64,000 bases of DNA from Ideonella sp. GTDB taxonomy: Bacteria > Pseudomonadota > Gammaproteobacteria > Burkholderiales > Burkholderiaceae_C. Positions 25,973 through 34,929 of the stretch are shown here, one piece after another. How positions within the stretch are numbered: the first letter of the stretch is position 1; every line of letters starts with the position of its first letter. The stretch spans positions 1-64,000 of the forward strand of contig NZ_JADJDO010000009.1 in assembly GCF_016702655.1 (NCBI RefSeq), written 5' to 3'. The position numbers and the translations under genes are program-made. The notes under the pieces are model-generated. The model made no database searches. It was not told where the DNA came from and saw nothing but the letters and a program-made list of their open reading frames with translations.

Positions 25973-26794
25973 TCACGCGGAGGCCTCGACCTTCATGCGG
26001 ACCGCGAGCACGTAGGCGCTCGGCGCGGTGGGCAGCGCAGCGAACATGACGACGATGGTGGCTTGCGCGGGCGGCAGCGCGAGCAGCGCGCACAGGAGCA
26101 GAGCGACCACCGGCAGTACGACGTGGCGGATCGCGAGCAGCGCCGCAGCCAGGCTGGGCGCGGCCTTCAGGCCGCCGAACTTCAGGCCCGCGCCCACCGT
26201 CATCAGGCCCAGCGGCAGCGCCGCCAAGCCGATGCGCTGCATCGTCGTCGCGACCGCGTCGGGCCACTGCAGGCCGCCGAGGTTGGCGGCAAAGCCGGCC
26301 AGCGTGGCGAGGATCAGCGGGTTGCGCGCGATCTCGCGCGCATAGCCGTGGCCGCCCTGGCGCGCCAGCGGCCACACCGCGGCGACGTTGCACAGCGGTA
26401 CGGCGAGCGCGATGATGAGCGCGATCCAGGCCACGCCCTGCACGCCGCCGAGGCGCTCGGCGAGCGCGAGCGCAATGAACGAGTTGAAGCGAAACGCCGT
26501 CTGCGCGCCCGACGCGTGCAACCGCGCATCGACGCCCGGCCACAGCCGCAGCGCATAGGCGAGCGCGATGCCGCAGGCCACGACCGCCAGGCCCGCAGCG
26601 GCCAGCCCCACCGTGGCGCCGGGCTGCAACGGCGAACGGACGATGGAGTTGAAGAGCAGCACCGGGAACAGAACGAAGTACACCAGGCGCTCGACGCCGT
26701 CCCATACGCTGCGGCCGAGCGGCGTGAAGCGGCAGAGCGCAAAGCCGCACGCGATGAGCAGGAAATCGGGTACCAGTACCAGCACATGGACCAT
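25973..26794 (-). CDS. AEC family transporter (auxin efflux carrier-like), short
   Basis: A 273-residue membrane protein of the AEC/PIN-like family with helices at VLVPDFLLIACGFALCRF, VYFVLFPVLLFNSIV, VGLAAAGLAVVACGIALAYALRL, the conserved FRFNSFIALALAERL, NPLILATLAGFAANLGG and LPLGLMTVGAGLKFGGL. These carriers export or import small carboxylates. The protein ends at YVLAVRMKVEASA, while relatives continue for one more helix pair (total 300-320), so the C-terminus is probably lost through a frameshift or stop near 25975. It is divergent from the Bug binding protein gene with 96 nt between starts. Confidence 0.85.
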   Translation of the reverse strand: MVHVLVLVPDFLLIACGFALCRFTPLGRSVWDGVERLVYFVLFPVLLFNSIVRSPLQPGATVGLAAAGLAVVACGIALAYALRLWPGVDARLHASGAQTAFRFNSFIALALAERLGGVQGVAWIALIIALAVPLCNVAAVWPLARQGGHGYAREIARNPLILATLAGFAANLGGLQWPDAVATTMQRIGLAALPLGLMTVGAGLKFGGLKAAPSLAAALLAIRHVVLPVVALLLCALLALPPAQATIVVMFAALPTAPSAYVLAVRMKVEASA

Positions 26795-26890
26795 GGCGCG
26801 CAAGTGTGCCAGCGCAGGCGCTATGCTCGCGCCGACGCGGCTGCAACGGGCGCCGCGGCCTGGCCCAAACTCGTTCACCACGGAGACCGC

Positions 26891-27865
26891 ATGCAACGCA
26901 GAACACTTCTCATTGCCGCCGGCAGCCTGCTCGCCACTCTCGCCAGTACCGGCGCCTGGGCGCAGGCCTACCCTGCCAAGCCGGTGCGGCTGGTCGTTCC
27001 GTTCGCGCCCGGCGGGACGACCGACATCATCGCGCGCGTGATGGCCGAGAAGGTCAACCTCGCCCTCGGGCAGACGATGGTGGTCGAGAACAAGAGCGGC
27101 GGCGGCGGATCGATCGGCGCGCTCGAGGTGATCCGCGCCGCGCCCGACGGCTACGTGCTCGGCATGGCGACGGTCTCGACCACGGCGGCCAACCCGGCGA
27201 TCAACACCAAGATCGGCTACAACCCGGTCACCGACTTCACGCCCATCATCAACATCGCGGCCACGCCCAACGTGATCGCGGTGCATCCGTCGTTCCCGGC
27301 GCGCGACTACAAGACCTTCATCGAGATCATCAAGAAGAACCCGGGCAAGTACAGTTTCGCGAGTTCGGGCACCGGCGGCATCGGCCACCTGCAGATGGAG
27401 CTCTTCAAGAGCCTTTCCGGCGCCTTCATCACCCACATCCCCTACCGCGGCGCGGGGCCGGCGTTGAACGACACGGTCGCCGGCCAGGTGCCGATCATCT
27501 TCGACAACCTGCCCTCGGCGCTGCCTTTCATCAAGGATGGGCGGCTGATCCCGATCGTCGTCGCCGCGCCGCAGCGGCTGGCGCAACTGCCGGACGTGCC
27601 GACATTCAAGGAGGTGGGGCTCGAGCCCGTCAACCGCATGGCCTATTACGGCGTGCTCGGCCCCAAGGGCCTGCCCAAGGGCGTGGTCGAGAAGGTCTGG
27701 AACAGCGTCAAGAAGACGATCGACGACCCGGCGGTGAAGAAACGCATCGAGGATACCGGGTCGCTGATCGTCGCCAACACGCCCGAGCAGTTCGCAGCCC
27801 AGATCGCTGCCGAGTACGAGGTCTACAAGAAGGTTGTCGCGCAGCAGAAACTGAAGCTCGAATGA
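26891..27865 (+). CDS. Tripartite tricarboxylate transporter substrate-binding protein (Bug/TctC)
   Basis: A 324-residue periplasmic binding protein of the Bug family, greatly expanded in Burkholderiales. The signal peptide is residues 1-25 (LLIAAGSLLATLASTGAWAQA). The mature protein begins YPAKPVRLVVPFAPGGTTDIIAR, the motif that holds the ligand carboxylate, and continues with KSGGGGSIGALEV, THIPYRGAGPALNDTVAGQV and WNSVKKTIDDPAVKKRIE. The ligand is usually an organic acid and cannot be told from sequence. No TctA or TctB membrane genes are near, which is common for orphan Bug proteins. The ATG at 26891 begins the signal peptide. Confidence 0.93.
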   Translation: MQRRTLLIAAGSLLATLASTGAWAQAYPAKPVRLVVPFAPGGTTDIIARVMAEKVNLALGQTMVVENKSGGGGSIGALEVIRAAPDGYVLGMATVSTTAANPAINTKIGYNPVTDFTPIINIAATPNVIAVHPSFPARDYKTFIEIIKKNPGKYSFASSGTGGIGHLQMELFKSLSGAFITHIPYRGAGPALNDTVAGQVPIIFDNLPSALPFIKDGRLIPIVVAAPQRLAQLPDVPTFKEVGLEPVNRMAYYGVLGPKGLPKGVVEKVWNSVKKTIDDPAVKKRIEDTGSLIVANTPEQFAAQIAAEYEVYKKVVAQQKLKLE

Positions 27866-27886
27866 GCGTTTGAGCCGGGGCTAGCC

Positions 27887-28795
27887 GTGGCTGTGCTCGA
27901 CACCAGCCAGGCCTCGATCGACCGCTTCGTCGATGCGCTCTGGATCGAGGACGGCCTTTCTGCGAACACCCTCGCCGCGTACCGGCGCGACCTGACGCTC
28001 TACGCGCAGTGGCTCGCGACGGCACAGCAACGTGCGCTCGATGCCAGCACCGCGACCGACCTGCAGGCCTATGCGGTCGCGCGCCATGCCGGCACGCGCG
28101 CGACGAGCGCCAACCGGCGCCTGACGGTGTTCAAGCGCTACTTCCGCTGGGCGCTGCGCGAGCGGCTGATCGCCACCGACCCGACCTTGAAGCTCCTCGC
28201 CGCGCGCCAGGCGATGCGTGTTCCGGCGGCGCTCACCGAAGCCCAGGTCGAGGCGCTGCTCGCCGCGCCCGACACCGACACCGCGCTCGGCCTGCGCGAC
28301 CGCGCGATGCTCGAGCTGATGTACGCGAGCGGCCTGCGCGTAAGCGAGCTCGTCGGGCTCAAGAGCGTGCACGTCGGCCTCTCGGACGGCGCACTGCACG
28401 TGACCGGCAAGGGCTCCAAGGAGCGCCTCGTGCCGTTCGGCGAGGAGGCGCGCGCCTGGCTCGCGCGCTACGCCGCGGCCGGCGGCGCGCGCGCGTCCAT
28501 CCTCGGCGGGCAGGCGAGCGATGCACTCTTCGTCACCGCGCGCGGCGGCGCGATGACGCGCCAGGGCTTCTGGCTCCTGATCCGCAAGCACGCGCGCGCC
28601 GCCGGCATCACGGTCAAGCTCTCGCCGCACACGTTGCGCCACGCCTTCGCAACGCATCTGCTCAACCACGGCGCCGACCTGCGCGCGGTGCAGATGCTGC
28701 TCGGACACGCCGACATCTCGACGACCCAGATCTATACCCATGTCGCGCGCGAGCGGTTGCGCGTGCTGCACGCCGCACACCATCCGCGCGGATGA
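27887..28795 (+). CDS. xerD: Tyrosine recombinase XerD
   Basis: A 302-residue site-specific recombinase that, with XerC, resolves chromosome dimers at dif. The N-terminal SAM-like core-binding domain (residues 8-95) has EDGLSANTLAAYRRDL. The catalytic domain shows Arg151 (ASGLRVSEL), Lys175 (GKGSKERLVP), His248 and Arg251 (PHTLRHAFATHLLNHGAD), His274 (LLGHADISTTQIYTHV) and the nucleophile Tyr283. All active-site residues are present and the length is normal. It begins with GTG at 27887, 21 nt after the Bug gene. Confidence 0.96.
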   Translation: MAVLDTSQASIDRFVDALWIEDGLSANTLAAYRRDLTLYAQWLATAQQRALDASTATDLQAYAVARHAGTRATSANRRLTVFKRYFRWALRERLIATDPTLKLLAARQAMRVPAALTEAQVEALLAAPDTDTALGLRDRAMLELMYASGLRVSELVGLKSVHVGLSDGALHVTGKGSKERLVPFGEEARAWLARYAAAGGARASILGGQASDALFVTARGGAMTRQGFWLLIRKHARAAGITVKLSPHTLRHAFATHLLNHGADLRAVQMLLGHADISTTQIYTHVARERLRVLHAAHHPRG

Positions 28796-28800
28796 CAATG

Positions 28801-28944
28801 CGCGCCATGCAGCAACTCAGCCCTCGCCGGGCCGCCCCAAGAGGGCTGAGCCCCCCCCCGGGGCGGGGGGCCCCGGCCCCCCCCCCCCCCCCCCCCCGGC
28901 CCCGGGGGCCGGGGTTTCCCCCCCCTCGGGGGGCGACACCGCAG
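28801..28944. repeat. GC-rich intergenic repeat with a 21-base C run
   Basis: This spacer holds the 17-mer CGCCGGGCCGCCCCAAG at 28825-28841, shared exactly with 56314-56330 and, in reverse, 45075-45091. It is followed by G- and C-runs, including 21 consecutive C at 28877-28897. Lengths of such runs are often wrong in assemblies, so the exact size of this spacer is not reliable. Confidence 0.75.
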
Positions 28945-29820
28945 GTGGTTTGGGGTCGTAAGCTGCTGCGCTCGCCCCGCGCCTGGCTCGCCGCCGCCGC
29001 CATCGCTGCCGCGGCGCTTGCCGGCTGTGCGTCGCTCGACACGCAGCAACGCCAGTGGATCTTCCAGCCCGCCAAGGAGACCTGGTGGGCCGGCGCCCAG
29101 GCCGCCGAGGGCATGCAGGATATCTGGATCGTGTTCGACTCGCAGTCCAGCGGCGCACCGGCGCGCCTGCACGGCCTGTGGCTCGCCAACGACGACCCGC
29201 AGGCGCCGGTGCTGCTCTACCTGCACGGCGCGCGCTGGGACGTGACCGGCAGCGCGCCGCGCATCCGGCGCATGGGCGCGCTCGGCTTCTCGGTGCTCGC
29301 GATCGACTACCGCGGCTTCGGCAAGAGCCGCGACGAGAGCGGCGACACCCTGCCCTCGGAAGACAGCGCATACGAAGACGCGCGCGCGGCCTGGGCATGG
29401 ATCGCACGCGCGCATCCGCAACAGCGGCGCTACATCTTCGGCCATTCGCTCGGCAGCGCGATCGGCGTCGACCTGGCCACGCGCGCCCCGGACGCGAGCG
29501 GCCTGATCGTCGAAGGCAGCTTCCCGTCGATCGCGGCCGTGTTCGAGACCATGAGCTGGGGCTGGCTGCCGGTCGGGCCACTGATCACGCAGCGCTTCGA
29601 CGCCCAGAGCCGGATCGCCAGCGTCGGCGTACCGGTGCTCGTCGTCCACGGCAGCGAGGACAGACTGATCCGCCCCGAGCTCGGCCGCGCGCTCTACGAC
29701 CGCGCGCGTGCGCCCAAGCGCTTCGTGCTCGTCGAGGGCGGCTCGCACCACAACACCAACGCGCTCGGCCAGCCGCAGTACGCCCAGGCCTTGCAGGAGC
29801 TGTTCGGGCCGACCCTGTAG
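28945..29820 (+). CDS. Alpha/beta hydrolase lipoprotein
   Basis: A protein of about 291 residues with a lipoprotein signal (SPRAWLAAAAIAAAALAGCAS, lipobox LAGC), so the mature enzyme should be anchored to a membrane in the periplasm. The hydrolase fold shows LLYLHGARWD (oxyanion region), SVLAIDYRGFGKSRDESG, the nucleophile motif FGHSLGSAIG, HGSEDRLIRPELG with the acid, and EGGSHHNTNALG with the base His. It resembles the BEM46/ABHD13-like serine hydrolases. The start is uncertain: the frame is open far upstream through repeat DNA; GTG at 28945 is the nearest start before the signal peptide. Confidence 0.85.
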   Translation: MVWGRKLLRSPRAWLAAAAIAAAALAGCASLDTQQRQWIFQPAKETWWAGAQAAEGMQDIWIVFDSQSSGAPARLHGLWLANDDPQAPVLLYLHGARWDVTGSAPRIRRMGALGFSVLAIDYRGFGKSRDESGDTLPSEDSAYEDARAAWAWIARAHPQQRRYIFGHSLGSAIGVDLATRAPDASGLIVEGSFPSIAAVFETMSWGWLPVGPLITQRFDAQSRIASVGVPVLVVHGSEDRLIRPELGRALYDRARAPKRFVLVEGGSHHNTNALGQPQYAQALQELFGPTL

Positions 29821-29859
29821 CGCCCATGTTCCAATCGGCGACGCAACGCTTCGCTGCCA

Positions 29860-29940
29860 TGCAACTGCCCCCACGCTCGCTCACGCTCGCTGCCCCTCGA
29901 GGGGGCTGTCAGAGGCCCCGGGCGGCCGGGCGCCGCTGAC
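29860..29940. repeat. Palindromic GC-rich spacer
   Basis: The spacer between the hydrolase and the pseudouridine synthase contains the palindrome GCCCCTCGAGGGGGC (near 29892-29907) and GGGCGGCCGGGCG. It has the look of the other intergenic palindromes in the window but does not contain the shared 17-mer. Confidence 0.45.
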
Positions 29941-31014
29941 ATGGCCACCCTCAAGCTCAAGCCCAGACCCGCGCCGCCCCGCCGCCGCGTCGAGCCGCGC
30001 CCGCCGGTGCGCGGCGCAAGCCCCCTGGCACGCACGCCGCGCCCGACTTTGGGCCAGGCACAGGCCAAGCGGCAGCCACTGGCGCCGCCGCAGCAACCGC
30101 CGCAGCAACCGCCGCAGCAACCGCCGCAGCAACCGCCGCAGCAACCGCCGCGTCAACCGCCGCATCAACCGCCGCGTCAGCCGCTGCGACCGGCGCGCCA
30201 GGTGCTGGAGCCGCGTGCGCGCCAGCCTGAGCCCCCCGCGCCTGCTGCGCGCTCCGCAGCCATCGCGCAAACCGGCATGCGCCTGTCAAAGCGCATGAGC
30301 GAACTCGGCATCGCCTCCCGCCGCGAAGCCGACGAATGGATCGCGCGCGGACTCGTGCGCGTCGACGGCCGCGTCGTCTCCGAACTCGGCTCGCGCGTGC
30401 TGCCCGGCCAGCACATCACGCTCGACGCCAAGGCGCGCTTCCAGCAGGCGCAGCGCGTCACGATCCTGCTGCACAAGCCGGTCGGCTGGGTCAGCGGCCA
30501 GGCCGAAGACGGCTACGAGCCGGCGGTCGTGCTCGTCAAGCCGCAGATGCAGTGGCACGAGGACGCGTCGGGCACCCGCTTCCTGCCGCACCACCTGCGC
30601 CAGCTCGCGCCCGCCGGGCGGCTGGACATCGACTCGACCGGCCTGCTCGTGCTGACGCAGGACGGCCGCATTGCGCGCCAGCTGGTCGGTGAGGATTCCG
30701 AGGTCGAGAAGGAATATCTGGTGCGCGTCGAGCCCGCCGCCGGCGTGCCGCTGTCCGACGCCGGCCTCGCGCTGCTGAACCACGGCCTCGAACTCGACGG
30801 CGAGCCGCTCAAGCCCGCCCGCGTCGAGTGGGTCAACGCCGAGCAGCTGCGCTTCGTGCTGCGCGAAGGCAAGAAGCGCCAGATCCGGCGCATGTGCGAA
30901 GCCGTCGGCCTGAAAGTCACCGGGCTCAAGCGCGTGCGCATCGGCTTCGTGATGCTGGGCGACCTGCCGCTCGGCCAGTGGCGCTACCTGCGGCTGGACG
31001 AACGCTTCGTCTGA
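29941..31014 (+). CDS. rluF: RsuA/RluB/RluF-family pseudouridine synthase with Pro/Gln-rich N-terminus
   Basis: A 357-residue RNA pseudouridine synthase. Residues 1-108 are low complexity: basic and proline-rich, with five to six units of QQPP encoded by a 12-bp tandem repeat around 30085-30180. An S4 RNA-binding domain follows (MRLSKRMSELGIASRREADEWIARGLVRVDG, about 112-155), then the catalytic domain with the active Asp in APAGRLDIDSTGLLVLTQDG and the C-terminal REGKKRQIRRMCEAVGL. The catalytic part is closest to RluF (23S rRNA U2604); RluB is the alternative. ATG codons at residue 112 could give a short product without the tail. A broken copy of the C-terminus lies at 40250-40393. Confidence 0.88.
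   Translation: MATLKLKPRPAPPRRRVEPRPPVRGASPLARTPRPTLGQAQAKRQPLAPPQQPPQQPPQQPPQQPPQQPPRQPPHQPPRQPLRPARQVLEPRARQPEPPAPAARSAAIAQTGMRLSKRMSELGIASRREADEWIARGLVRVDGRVVSELGSRVLPGQHITLDAKARFQQAQRVTILLHKPVGWVSGQAEDGYEPAVVLVKPQMQWHEDASGTRFLPHHLRQLAPAGRLDIDSTGLLVLTQDGRIARQLVGEDSEVEKEYLVRVEPAAGVPLSDAGLALLNHGLELDGEPLKPARVEWVNAEQLRFVLREGKKRQIRRMCEAVGLKVTGLKRVRIGFVMLGDLPLGQWRYLRLDERFV
30085..30180 (+). repeat. 12-bp tandem repeat coding for QQPP units
   Basis: Inside the rluF-like gene, CAGCAACCGCCG repeats about five times, then diverges (CGTCAACCGCCG, CATCAACCGCCG). The unit length is a multiple of three, so changes in copy number keep the reading frame. Confidence 0.8.
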
Positions 31015-31094
31015 CGGCCCGACAGGGCTGTCGAACCACCTCGACCTCGCCGACGGCTCTCGGGTTGTCCCGGATGTCGAGATTCTTCGCATCC

Positions 31095-31110
31095 GTTAAC
31101 GTATACATTG
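31095..31110. promoter_or_regulatory. Possible GntR operator at the lactonase start
   Basis: The AT-rich string TTAACGTATACATTG ends directly before the first codon of the lactonase gene and has GTATAC at its centre, the usual core of FadR/FCD-type GntR operators (GTnTAC). A GntR gene is the second gene of the operon. The site would overlap the promoter or the transcription start, fitting repression by blocking RNA polymerase. Confidence 0.5.
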
Positions 31111-32085
31111 ATGGATGCACAGATTCTGCTCAGCAGCCTCGGCGAGATCGGCGCCGGCCTCGTGCGCCCGGAATGCGTGCTGGCAACGGCAGCGGGCGAC
31201 ATCTACAGCGCCGACTGGCGCGGAGGCGTCGCCCACCTTCGACCCGACGGCAGCCAGGCGCTGTATGCGGGTCGCGGCCCGGACGGCCTGGAGATGCGCC
31301 CGAACGGCATCGCCTTGCTGCGCGACGGCAGCTTCCTGCTCGCCCAGCTGGGGGCCGAAGACGGCGGCGTCTACCGTCTGCAGCGCGACGGCCAGGTCGC
31401 GCCCTGGCTGCGCGCGGTGGACGGCACGCCTCTGCCGCCGACCAACTTCGTCGTCGAGGATGGCGCGGGGCGCTTCTGGGTGACGGTCAGCACCCGGCTG
31501 ATGCCGCGCGCGCTCGGCTACCGGCGCAGTTGCGACGACGGCTTCATCGTGCGGGTCGATTCGCGCGGCGCGTCCATCGTCGCCGACGGCCTGGGCTACA
31601 CCAACGAAATCGCGCTGCATCCGTCGGGGCGCTGGCTGTACGTCAACGAGACGTTCGCGCGCCGCCTGTCGCGCTTCGCGCTGCGCGCCGACGGCACGCT
31701 CGGCGCGAAGGAAGTGATCACCGAGTTCGGCCCCGGCACCTTCCCGGACGGCCTCGCGTTCGACGAAGCGGGGTATGCCTGGGTCGTCAGCATCGTCAGC
31801 AACCGGCTGATCCGCGTCGCCCCCGACGGCGCGCAGACGCTGTGGCTGGAGGAGGCGGACCGCGCGACCCTCGACGCCGTCGAGCAGGCCTACGCCGCCG
31901 ACGCCCTCGGCCGACCGCACCTTGACCACAACCCGGGCCGCACGCTGCGCAACATCTCGTCGATCGCATTCGCAGGCCCCGACCGGCGCGCGGCCGTGCT
32001 CGGCTGCCTGCTCGGCGACCGGCTCGTCACGCTGCCGGCAATGCCCGAGCGCGGCGTCGCACCGACCCACTGGAGCTACCCATGA
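31111..32085 (+). CDS. SMP-30/gluconolactonase/LRE family protein
   Basis: A 324-residue six-bladed beta-propeller of the SMP-30/gluconolactonase family, which hydrolyses sugar lactones with a divalent metal. The family's metal residues are in RPECVLATAAGDIY (Glu), PTNFVVEDGAGRFWVTVST and YTNEIALHPSGRWLYVNETF (Asn), and FPDGLAFDEAGYAWV (Asp). No signal peptide is seen, so it acts in the cytoplasm. I prefer the ATG at 31111; a TTG at 31108 is in frame. There is no ribosome site upstream and the operator-like string abuts the start, so the message may be leaderless. Its stop overlaps the GntR gene start. It is the first gene of the catabolic operon. Confidence 0.88.
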   Translation: MDAQILLSSLGEIGAGLVRPECVLATAAGDIYSADWRGGVAHLRPDGSQALYAGRGPDGLEMRPNGIALLRDGSFLLAQLGAEDGGVYRLQRDGQVAPWLRAVDGTPLPPTNFVVEDGAGRFWVTVSTRLMPRALGYRRSCDDGFIVRVDSRGASIVADGLGYTNEIALHPSGRWLYVNETFARRLSRFALRADGTLGAKEVITEFGPGTFPDGLAFDEAGYAWVVSIVSNRLIRVAPDGAQTLWLEEADRATLDAVEQAYAADALGRPHLDHNPGRTLRNISSIAFAGPDRRAAVLGCLLGDRLVTLPAMPERGVAPTHWSYP

Positions 32086-32762
32086 AAGCACCCGCCGCAG
32101 CGCCGGTCGGCTCGTTGGTGGACGCCGCCTACGAGCAGATCCGCCGCCGCATCCTCGACAACGTCTGGCCGCCCGGCCATCGCGCGCTGGAGCAGGAAGT
32201 GGCACTCGCACTCGGCATGAGCCGCACGCCGGTGCGCGAGGCGCTGGCGCGCCTGCGCAACGAGGGCCTGGTCGAGGTCATTCCGCGCCACGGCATGCGC
32301 GTGCTACCGGTCTCGCCGACCGACATGCGCGAGATCTATCAGATCCTGGGCGCGCTCGAGTGCATGGCCGCCGAACTGCTGGCCGGCCGCAAACCCGGCG
32401 AGAAGGATCTGAAGCCGCTCGTCGATGCGACGCGGGCGATGGACAAGGCACTGAAGGCCGAAGACCTCGATGCCTGGGCTGCTGCCGACGAGCGCTTCCA
32501 CGCGCAGCTGGTCGATCTGGCCGGCAATCGCCAGCTGCAGGCCACGGTGCTGAACTACTGGGACCGTGCGCACCGCGCGCGCATGTTCACGCTGCGCCTG
32601 CGGCCCAAGCCCGTGAACTCGACGCGCGAGCACATGCAGATGGTCGAGCGGCTTCTGGCCGGCGATGCGGCCGGCGCCGCGGCGGTCACGCGCGCGCACC
32701 GCGAGCGGGCGACGCGCGAGCTGGTCGCGATCTTCGAGCAGTTCAAGCTCGCACAGATGTGA
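32082..32762 (+). CDS. GntR family transcriptional regulator (FCD domain)
   Basis: A 226-residue regulator with an N-terminal winged helix (AAYEQIRRRILDNVWPPG, EQEVALALGMSRTPVREAL, RLRNEGLVEVIPRHGMRV; residues 12-80) and a C-terminal FCD ligand domain with the metal-binding pattern EDLDAWAAADERFH and later histidines (REHMQMV, TRAHRERA). It probably represses this operon until a pathway intermediate binds. Its start overlaps the lactonase stop by four bases (ATGA), and the IMDH-like gene follows after 7 nt. Confidence 0.93.
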   Translation: MKAPAAAPVGSLVDAAYEQIRRRILDNVWPPGHRALEQEVALALGMSRTPVREALARLRNEGLVEVIPRHGMRVLPVSPTDMREIYQILGALECMAAELLAGRKPGEKDLKPLVDATRAMDKALKAEDLDAWAAADERFHAQLVDLAGNRQLQATVLNYWDRAHRARMFTLRLRPKPVNSTREHMQMVERLLAGDAAGAAAVTRAHRERATRELVAIFEQFKLAQM

Positions 32763-32769
32763 AGACGCG

Positions 32770-33861
32770 ATGAGTCGAACCTCGTACAGAGTCGCGGTGC
32801 TGCCGGGCGACGGCATCGGCCGCGAAGTCATGGCCGCCACGCTCGAGCTACTGCACGCGCTGGCGCCGCGTCTCGGTCGGCGCTTCGACACCGTCGACCA
32901 CCCGGCGGGCGCGCAGCACTTCCTGGACAGCGGCGACGCCTTGCCCGAAACCACGCTCGATGCCTGCCGCGCCGCGGACGCCATCCTCTTCGGCGCGATG
33001 GGACTGCCCCACGTGCGCGGCAAGGACGGCACCGAAATCGTTCCACAGCTGGACCTGCGCTTCGCGCTCGACCTGTATGCGGGCGTGCGGCCGATCCGCA
33101 CCTTCGCGGGCCTGCCCGGGCCGCTGGCCGACCCGCGCGCGGCGCAGATCGACCTGGTGCTGGTGCGCGAAAGCACCGAGGGCCTGTTTCACGCGCGCGG
33201 ACGCGGCCGCTTCGAGGGCACCGGCGACGCGGCCGCGGCCTACGACACGATGAAGATCACGCGCGCCGGCACCGCCCGCGTGTGCGACTTCGCCTTCCGA
33301 CTCGCGCGCCGGCGCAAGGCGCAGGGCAGGCCGGGCCGGCTGACCAACGTCGACAAGGCCAACGTCTTCAGCTCGATGGCCTTCTGGCGCCAGGTGTTCG
33401 AGGAACGCGCAGCGGCATTCCCGGACGTCGCGATCGAACACGCGTATGTGGACGCGATGGCACTGAACCTGGTGATGAAACCCTGGGCCTACGACGTGCT
33501 GGTCACCGAGAACATGTTCGGCGACATCCTGTCCGACCTGATCGCCGCGCTCGCCGGCGGCATGGGCATGGCGCCGTCGGCCGACATCGGCGACAGGCAC
33601 GCGCTGTTCCAGCCCGCCCACGGTACGGCGCCCGACATCGCTGGCCAGGGCGTCGCCAATCCGACGGCGATGATCCTCTCGGCGGCGATGATGCTCGACT
33701 GGCTGGCCGAGCGCGCTGGCGACGGCGCGCTCGCCGATGGCGCGCGCGCGATCGAGGCCGCGCTGGCCGCCGCCTTTGCCGGCGGCCGGGTCAGGCCGCG
33801 CGAGTTCGGCGGCGCGAGCGGCACCGCCGACATCGTGCGCGCCGTGATCGAGGGCCTGTGA
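32770..33861 (+). CDS. Isocitrate/isopropylmalate dehydrogenase family protein
   Basis: A 363-residue NAD-dependent beta-decarboxylating dehydrogenase. Seen are LPGDGIGREVM at the start, LRFALDLYAGVRPIR (substrate arginines), VLVRESTEGLFHARG, the catalytic Lys in NVDKANVFSSMAFWR, the metal aspartates in TENMFGDILSDLIAALAGG and the NAD site HGTAPDIAGQGVANPTAMI. Relatives include 3-isopropylmalate, tartrate and homoisocitrate dehydrogenases. In a tetronate-type operon, action on tartrate or a similar 2-hydroxy acid (as TtuC) is more likely than leucine synthesis, since no leuCD genes are near. Starts at an ATG at 32770. Confidence 0.9.
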   Translation: MSRTSYRVAVLPGDGIGREVMAATLELLHALAPRLGRRFDTVDHPAGAQHFLDSGDALPETTLDACRAADAILFGAMGLPHVRGKDGTEIVPQLDLRFALDLYAGVRPIRTFAGLPGPLADPRAAQIDLVLVRESTEGLFHARGRGRFEGTGDAAAAYDTMKITRAGTARVCDFAFRLARRRKAQGRPGRLTNVDKANVFSSMAFWRQVFEERAAAFPDVAIEHAYVDAMALNLVMKPWAYDVLVTENMFGDILSDLIAALAGGMGMAPSADIGDRHALFQPAHGTAPDIAGQGVANPTAMILSAAMMLDWLAERAGDGALADGARAIEAALAAAFAGGRVRPREFGGASGTADIVRAVIEGL

Positions 33862-33873
33862 AGGGCCTGTGAC

Positions 33874-34918
33874 GTGAACGAGCGCATCGTCATGATCGGC
33901 GCCGGCTACTGGGCGCAGTTCCAGGTCGAAGGCTGGCGCGATGCCGGCGCACCGCTGACGGCGATCGCCAACCGCCATGTGGAGAACGCCAATGCGCTGG
34001 CGCAGCGCTATGGCGTGCCCAGGTGCTACGGCGACATCGCGGAAATGCTCGACGCCGAACGGCCCACGCTGGTCGACATCGTGCTGCCGCCGGTGGCGCA
34101 GGAGCCCGCCGTTCGCGCGGCGCTGGAGCGCGGCATCCCGACCATCTGCCAGAAGCCCTTCGGCATCGACCTCGCGCAGGCCGAGGCGATGACCGTGATG
34201 GCCGAAGCCGCTGGGTGTGCCGCTGGTGATTCACGAGAACTTCCGCTTCGCGCCCTGGTTCCGCGAGATGCGCCGCTGCATCGACAACAGCCTCCTCGGC
34301 CGCGTGCACGGCGCGGCGTTTCGGCTGCGCCCCGGCGACGGCCAGGGGCCGCAGGCCTACCTCGACCGCCAGCCCTACTTTCAGCAGATGCCCGAGTTCC
34401 TGGTGCGCGAGACGGCGGTGCACTTCATCGACACCTTCCGCTTCCTGATGGGCGAGGTGCGCGCGGTGACGGCGCGGCTGCGCAAGCTCAACCCGGTGAT
34501 CGCCGGCGAGGACGCGGGGCTGCTGATCTTCGAGTTCGACGACGACCGCAGCGGCCTGTTCGACGGCAACCGGCTCAACGGACACCCGGCGACGAACCCG
34601 CGCCGCACGATGGGCGAGATGTGGCTCGAGGGCGAGCGCGGCGTGATGCGGCTGGACGGCGAAGCACGCCTGTGGTGGCAGCCGCACCAGGGCACCGAGG
34701 CGCAGCATGCCTACGACGACGGCGCCGGCCGCGGCGCCTTCGGCGGCGCCAGCACCGCATTGCAGGCGCATGTGCTCGGCCATCTGCGCCACGGCACCGC
34801 CCTCGAGAACGGCGCCCGCGACTACCTTGCCAACCTGCACGTGCAGGCCGCCGCCTACCACTCGCATGCCAGCGGCCGCAGGGTGCCAATGGCTGCGTTC
34901 GATCCGCACCACCCCTGA
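33874..34918 (+). pseudogene. Gfo/Idh/MocA family oxidoreductase, frameshifted
   Basis: The first part (GTG at 33874) reads IVMIGAGYWAQFQVEGWRDAG, the NAD fold, then IVLPPVAQEPAVRAALERGI and CQKPFGIDLAQAEAM up to EAAG at about 34210. The continuation, PLVIHENFRFAPWFREMRR through FLVRETAVHFIDTFRFLMGEV to the stop at 34918, is in another frame. One extra G in the GGG run at about 34211-34213 accounts for this (GCT GGT GTG CCG restored). Intact, it would be about 347 residues with the family's EKP-type motif as QKP and the conserved His of the C-terminal domain. Its place in the operon suggests oxidation of a sugar acid. Sequencing error remains possible. Confidence 0.85.
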
Positions 34919-34929
34919 AGGAGACCGTG

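Noticed and set aside
30085..30180. Possible CRISPR or minisatellite with its own role
   Set aside because: The 12-bp unit is in frame and coding (QQPP) inside the pseudouridine synthase gene; there are no spacers.
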